Assembly (NCBI GenBank): GCA_014529385.2
Contig: CM043958.1
Span: 92,658,435 to 92,722,434, forward strand
Length of the DNA stretch: 64,000 bases
Direction of reading: 5' to 3'
From: Adiantum capillus-veneris
Lineage: Eukaryota > Streptophyta > Polypodiopsida > Polypodiales > Pteridaceae
In this document: positions 57,982 to 64,000 of the stretch, piece after piece
Layout of the letters: each line of letters begins with the position of its first letter
How positions within the stretch are numbered: the first letter of the stretch is position 1
Notes under the pieces: generated by a model
What the model was told of the DNA's origin: nothing
What the model saw: the letters and a program-made list of their open reading frames with translations, nothing else
The model's database searches: none
Made by a program: the position numbers and the translations under genes

Positions 57982-60653
57982 CTATTTCTTCTTTTGGTGG
58001 CGCTCCTTTGTAAGCTTACGTAGGATCTCATGGAAAACATTCTGCAGCATGAGCCAATGGTTGGGCAACTTTAATTGATAAGCCATCTCATTGATTGGCT
58101 TAAGAATTTGAAAAGGACCATAGTATCTTTTTGCTAGTTTAACATAATACTCTTGGTGGCCCGAAGGATTCTTGACCATAGTATGCCTTCGATGACCCTT
58201 GAGAAACTTTAGTAAGACCCAATCATTTTTCTTAAAGGCTAAGGCTCTTCTATGCTTATAAGCAGTAGCCCTTTTTGCCTTTTCTTTGAGATGGATATAA
58301 CCTCTTTAATCTTTGGAAAAGATTCTTGTGAGTCTCGGCTATATTATCAGCAGCAGTGAAGATCTTCCCATGTACTTTAAGTAGTAAAGGACTTTTGGAT
58401 CTTCCCTCTTTAACCTCGAAAGGTGCTTTCCCCATAGAAGTATGTACAATGTCATTGTACGCATACTCCATAAGAGGTAGGTACTTCTCTCATTGAGAAC
58501 ATTGATTCACTTCCATGACATAGGCTTTTAGTAGATCAAGAATCGTTAGATTAGTTATTTCACTTTGGTCATCCATTTGTGGATGATAGACCGAAAGAGA
58601 AATTTAATCTACTTCCTAGATCTCAAAGAGACCCTTCTAGAAATTACTGGTCATTCTAGGATCTTTGTGCGACACTATGGATGTTGGAAAGCCATGATAC
58701 TTGAAAAATTGAGATCTAAAGAGGGTTGTCATTTGATGTGCCTTAATAGTATTTTTGACAGGCATAGAGTGTGTTTTCTTGCTAAGCCTGTCGACGACTG
58801 AAACAATCCAAGTTGCTTCCCTCGATAAAATTTCAACTTTTGGTATACCACGCATTTTGAAACATACTCTTGTATGTTTACTTTTCATGGTAGACCAACA
58901 TAAATACATTTCTACTCCTTGAAGAGTAAATTATGGATTCCCTTTTTGCTCCGCATAAGGAGAATTATGGGATTCATACATTACTTTCTTATTGTATGCA
59001 TGAGTAACACATAGCCTATTGCCGTTTGGAAGATAACCATCCTTCAAGTTGAATGGTTTTTTTTCTTCCCTAATGCAAAGGCTGTAATAACATACTTAAA
59101 GTCTCGATCAGTAGCACACTCATCTATCATAAAAGATAGAGCATTGTGAGTTGCTATAGACACCACATTTACCCTTGGTCATTGTGAAAGTGCATCGACC
59201 GCTTGATTGTGCTTGCCAACAATGTGAGAAATATGAAATTTAAATTGCAAAAGAAAATTTGTCCACCTCATTTGTTTGTCGGAGAGCTTGGTTTGCGTCA
59301 TGAAGTTCTCGAGGCTTTGTGATCCATTCGTAGGATGAATGGAGTCCTCAAGAGATAGTGTTTCCACGTGTTTAGGGCATATAGAATAGCTAGTAGCTCT
59401 TTTTCGTATTTGCCCAATACTCACTTATTAAAGTTGAGTCTTATACTCTCATATGCTATGGCATGCCCTTCTTGAAGCAAAATAGCTCCAAGGCAATTAC
59501 CACAAGCATCACATTGGACCTCAAATGTCTTTGAGAGATCTAGTAGTGTGAGCACACGTTGAGAGATAAGATTCTCCTTCAACTTCTTCAAAAGCTTCTT
59601 GCACTTTTGCAGTTCATGAATAATTAACGTGATTTTTTGTTTAGTCATGTAATGGGCTTGCTATTAGCGATAAATTTTTTTAATGAAGCATCTATAGTAT
59701 GCACGCATACCTATGAAGCTTCGTACCTCCTGTAGCTTCCTTGGATTAGGCCATCCTTTTATTATCTCTAACTTTGTTGGATCCATACGGGTGTCATCTT
59801 TAGAGATAATGTGACCTAAATATTGAATCTCTTGTAGGAAAAATTCACTTTTCTTTAGATTAATGAAAAGTTTATTCTCTCTCACAACTTGAAAGATTAC
59901 CTGGAGATATTGCTTGTACTCCTCGAGAGAATTTGAATGGCCTGAATATTTTTGTCCATCATGAGTTTGAATGTGTCTGGAGCATTTGTCAGGCCAAAAC
60001 TTGTAACTTATCAAATATATCTTCTAACCGCGGCGGCGGGAGATCTATTTTTGATAGTGATCTTATTTAGTGATCCATGTGATATGTGTCGTCTTTCTTT
60101 TGCACTAAAAGTGATGGTGAACAAAATGGAGAGGAGCTAGACCTCACCATCCCTTTTTCTACCAATTCATACACTTGCCTCATGATCTCCTCTTGTTGAG
60201 CTAGACCTCACCATCCCTTTTTCCACCAATCCATACACTTGCCTCATGATCTCCTCTTGTTGAGCTAGACCTCACCATCCCTTTTTCCACCAATTCATGC
60301 ACTTGCCTCATGTGATAAGGAGGCTTGTTAGGCAGTGAGCTTCCTGGTAGGATCTCAATTGCATTGTCATCATTCCTCATTTTAGAGGTAGGTCACTAGG
60401 GATGTCATCAATGAAAACATCTTGGGATCCATTTAGGAAATTAGACAACTCTAATTCCTCTTGATTCCCTTTATTGCAAGGATATGGTGTTCCCCGACTC
60501 ATTAACATCTATGTATATGCTCTTTTCCTTGTAGGTGAAGTAGATTCTCCTTTCAAGGAACTTCATGTTGGAAACTATGCGGTTAAACCATGGTGCCCCA
60601 ACGATAACATTCTCATGTTTAAGAGGGGAGATGAAGAAATCCTTTTTGTCCAC
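57982..60653 (-). pseudogene. Element C pol: protease end, RT, RNase H, integrase (decayed)
   Basis: Pieces in order on the minus strand are as follows. Late protease: KHENVIVGAPWFNRIVSNMK. RT start: QVYELVEKGMVRSS. An RT end: FINLKKSEFFLQEIQYLGHI, RSFIGMRAYYRCFIKKI. RNase H: FEVQCDACGNCLGAILLQEG, then FHISHIVGKHNQAVDALSQ. Integrase: SVVDRLSKKTHSMPV, FFKYHGFPTSIVSHKDPRM, MEYAYNDIVHTSMGKAPFEV. C-terminal: YYGPFQILKPINEMAYQLKL. The RT palm is missing: from a DKLQV-like stretch the sequence jumps to FGLTNAPDTF and again past the catalytic YxDD. Many stops and frameshifts are present. Confidence 0.85.
60134..60312. repeat. 64-bp tandem triplication inside the RT of element C
   Basis: Units start GAGCTAGACCTCACCATCCC at 60134, 60198 and 60262. 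The repeated piece encodes the RT N-terminal QVYELVEKGMVRSS. Since 64 is not a multiple of three, the triplication breaks the frame. Confidence 0.92.
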
Positions 60654-62263
60654 TTAGCTTTGGACATGAAGCCTTAATTTTCCAATTAAGAAAGTAGCTA
60701 AGACGTCTTGTCCCTTGATAGCTCCATTGGATTTCAATGCATCTCCCATCTTGACTTGTATGCCTAGCTTAGTGGTCAACTCCGTGGATATGAAGTTGTG
60801 AGTTGAACAAGGGTCAAACAAAATAAAGGCATCATGCTCTTCCATCTTTCCCCAAGCATAGGAAAGGAGAAATACTTGGCAATGAGCATCCTCTTTTGGA
60901 GCTTCAAACATAGAGGCTCTAGGAGTCTCATTGCGGGAAATTCTCTTGGGACAAGGATGATAACCATGGCCTTGCTCCCCACACTTGAAACATTTATAGT
61001 CCTTACGAAAAGCTTCTAGCTCTTTAGGAGAGAGCTTATATTTACCTTTGTAAATTCCCTTCTCCTTGGATCGATTGTTGTTGTTGTTGTTGTTGGAATA
61101 GCCTTGGTAAGAATTTTGGGCATTGGTTTTCCCCTTAGCATCACTTTTCTCTTTATTTTCCATGGGCTTGACATTTAGTCTAGCCCCTTGTTGGAAATTG
61201 ATGCGCGAAGCAACCATGGTGTGGTGGATTACTTTGCTGATAGAACCAGGCCGTTGAGAGTTGACATACTCGGCCATCTCTTTGGGTAATCCCGCACAGA
61301 GATTTTTCTCGGCAAAGTCTATCTTTTGAAAGATAGTAGCCTTGAGATGTAAATCCCAAAACTTGTCCACATATTTGTGGATAGACTCATGAGAGAGAAG
61401 CTTTGAACTTCACCATTTGGTAAGCACCTTGTCCTTTGCATTAATGCAAGGAATTGCTTCATGATGGAACTCGTAGAGTTTTCCATGTCTTTGGGGCTTT
61501 ACCGTTGCCATGAAGGCTAGCCCACCATTGACGAGCCGATTTTTGGAAGTGCATAGCTACATGGATTAGCTTGGAGGATCCATGAAGCCCTCGTTTCCAA
61601 AGGCCGCATCAAATTGTTGGATGAAGGACAATACTTTGTTAGTAGCACCAAAGGTGCCATCATAGGTGAGAAAAGAGATACTCTTTCCTCTCTCTTTGAA
61701 CTTCTTGAGCTTTTGTGACCTTCGCCATGCAGGATAAGATTTGCGATGTCCTCCCCTCTTGCATTCTCTAGGAGAATAACTATTGCTTCCGTCGGAAGAG
61801 GAGGAAGGTGAAGAAGAAGGAGAAGAGGGTGACCTCTTTCTTGTCCTTTTTCCTCTCTTTCCTTTTTGAAGTGATGAGGAGAAGGACTATGGGTTAATCG
61901 TGTTCTCTTGGGAGGAGTTGGTGATCGTTTAGACCGCCGTCTTCGTGGAGCCACATCTTCAGAGGAACTTAGGGATTCATTACTTTCTTGATCTTTGGAT
62001 TTCACCTCTCGTATGAGAGAGAGTCTTCTTTTAGGGGTCTCTTCAAGAGGCCTCCTAAGCTCTCTCTCCTCTTGGAGAGGAAAGGAAATACCATAAGCAC
62101 GAAGTTGCTGAGTAACTTCTGCTTGCAAAGGGGGGTTGCCCATAGCTTGTTGTAATCTAGTAACAAGATAATCAACAAACATGGGGGCATCATCATTAGC
62201 ACCTTCATGTGCAAAATCAAAGTTATCAATGTTCATTCTACTCTCTTGGTTATTGTCATCCAT
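60654..62263 (-). pseudogene. Element C gag and protease start
   Basis: ATG at 62263 (MDDNNQESRMNIDNFDF). A Ser/Arg-rich region follows (RRRRSKRSPTPPKRTRL). The frame shifts near 61510-61370, then continues with the Gag domain end (KEMAEYVNSQRPGSISKVI), an Asn-rich linker, a standard zinc knuckle CFKCGEQGHGYHPC and the protease LFDPCSTHNFIS. There Asp-Pro-Cys stands where most families have Asp-Ser-Gly, so the protease is probably dead. Confidence 0.8.
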
Positions 62264-62664
62264 GTTAATTAAACTTATGTGTTTACTTAGTGTATGCTTT
62301 GGCAAATCAAAACCTTAGTTACTACTGCTCTTAGCCTTTGAAAATAGGCACTTAAGTATCTACACCCATGGCTCGAATTGGTTAATTATAGAGACTAGTG
62401 GAGTGGGTCTAACATAGCAGAGTTGCCGAGGGATAGCTCCTTTCAGACTTCTTATGGATCAATAATGGTAAAGTCGTAGGCAAGTCTAAAAAGACTCCAT
62501 TATTAAGACCAAAGCTCTCAAGGTGTGCACCATATCCCTCATAGTGAGCTCAACAAAACCGATAATAGATCCCAGTCCCACTTACCCTAATACAATTAAC
62601 AAAATCAACCATTATTAGGCTACTTAAGGACCTCTCTTCTTAAGCAAGAAAAGAGAAATCAAAT

Positions 62665-62677
62665 GCCTTGATACCAA
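62665..62677 (-). other. Primer binding site of element C
   Basis: The minus strand reads TTGGTATCAAGGC directly after the LTR end CCATTACA. It resembles the initiator tRNA-Met site (TGGTATCAGAGC) with an altered 3' half. Confidence 0.6.
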
Positions 62678-64000
62678 TGTAATGGAAATGACCTATGAAT
62701 TTTGAGAGTAGCGGAATTAGAAAATTAGGTGAAGCACTTTTGTGAGATTACTTTGTGAGCATAGCGGGTGAACTTAATTGATGGCAGTAACATAAACATG
62801 GTACTTAGCTAACTTGGCATGAACAATACTTTTGCAAGAGAGAGAATTTAGAGAACTTGACAATAGTTGAGGACCGGATTCATACGCAACCAGTCCCCCC
62901 TATAATAGGCATTTGTATTATAGTTTCTCCAATCAAGAGAGACATGGTACAATACAATCTTTGTGTTCCTTGTGACCTAGGTGATGCAATGAAGATGGAA
63001 AGCTTCATGCATCACAAACATAACATAAAATTTGTAGAAAGCATTAACTATCCCAAGCCTCAGTCCCAAGGCCTCAAACACCTTCGAAGGTGGAGAGAGC
63101 TAGTGGGGAATGAGGGTAGGGCAGAGGAAGAAGAAACATTCCATAGGAGAAAGAAATAGTTCCTCACTTATCATCACTCTTCTTGCTAGCATACATAATA
63201 GCATAGTAATGTAGATGGCAAGCTTAGGCATTGAAGCATGGCTCTTGGTTGGATTTGCATTCCATAGCCAAAAGTGTTGGTGTAGGCTCTCACTTCTCAC
63301 AATCTTGGAGAAGGAGGTGGAGTTCCTCTACTTTCACCAAGTGAGAATGAATCCACAAAATGAGTGTGTGTGTGGTGTATATCCCCCCAACACCCCCTTG
63401 CTTGCTTGGGGCGAGTTGTATCTTTTTCACATGTTTCAAGCTCATTGGACCCATCTCCCCCCTAGCTAATCACATGTAGCATGCATTCAAGTACACGGGT
63501 AGTCTTTGGACAAGTGTCCTCCTTATCCCTTAGAGAGAGAGAGCTTGACAATATCTAGATATTTGTTGGATGGAACTAGAAGCTCATTGGACCCCTCTTT
63601 AGCCCAACCAATAGTATTCAAGCACACCATGTGGTTAAGCATAGGGAGCGTCTGACATGTGTCCCATGTGCCCTTTGGGTGAGTGGAAGGTTAAGTCAAA
63701 GATTCCTCTAACTTTCGGACTTTCATGCATAGGAAGCTTTTCAAGCACCTTCCTCATTAAGTTTGTAGGGTCTCTTTTTGACTCAAGCACCTTACTCCCC
63801 TTTCATGAGAAGCTTCTCAAGCACCTTCCTCATTAAGTTTGTAGGGTCTCTTTTTGACTAAAGCACCTTACCCCCCATGCATGGGAAGCTTCTCAAGCAC
63901 CTTCCTCATTAAGTATGACAAGTACCTCAAGTACCTTAGTCATCAAGCATGACAAGCACCTTAGTCATCAAGCACACACCTTAGTCATCAAGCACAATAA
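62678..64000 (-). repeat. 5' LTR of element C (partial)
   Basis: Aligns with 46779-48110. It carries extra copies of the CTTCCTCATTAAG unit at its right end and continues past the window. No complete LTR gene is present; an antisense 100-codon frame seen in both LTRs is discussed among the rejected items. Confidence 0.82.

Overview
The window looks like nuclear DNA of a land plant with a large, repeat-rich genome. A fern or other non-flowering plant is my inference, not something the sequence proves. The one conserved host gene is a plant BEACH-family gene with spliceosomal introns. Nearly everything else is retrotransposon or simple sequence. I saw no rRNA, tRNA, CRISPR array or bacterial-type operon.

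Layout. (1) 1-3777, minus strand: parts of three copies of one LINE family, set head to tail and separated by C, TC and GA tracts. (2) 3778-6579: no exon found, presumably intron. (3) 6580-10178, minus: first two coding exons of a BEACH-domain protein of the C type (about 1152 codons). The PH, BEACH and WD40 part must lie beyond position 1 or in exons I could not find. (4) 10179-12443: its upstream region, with hairpins and a microsatellite-linked tandem block. (5) 12449-32546, minus: LTR element A, bounded by the 5-bp target duplication ATGGT, carrying gag and protease but no recognisable reverse transcriptase, RNase H or integrase. A Ty1/copia element (19713-30506, duplication GGATT) sits inside its gag. 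That copia element holds four tandem copies of its integrase/RT segment, one of which looks like unpolished raw sequence. (6) 33083-38181, minus: a nearly complete LINE of the same family, with another LINE tail just above it. (7) 38691-46778: AT-rich DNA with tandem duplications and one broken ORF. (8) 46779 to beyond 64000, minus: a decayed Ty3/gypsy element C, split by element B (48468-57306, plus, duplication TGTCT), a second member of family A/B.

The most unusual points are these. The LINE's ORF1 and ORF2 share one reading frame, separated by a single UGA followed by CGG in both copies, which resembles a stop-readthrough arrangement. The A/B elements are gag-protease-only LTR elements with four zinc knuckles, a repeated W-[VI]-P-K domain, a TGA shared by both copies just after the protease active site, and, in A only, an extra 140-codon ORF behind a possible splice acceptor. 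The LINE 3' ends repeatedly join GA/TC microsatellites. Translations were read by eye; family names come from recognised motifs and no database search was run.
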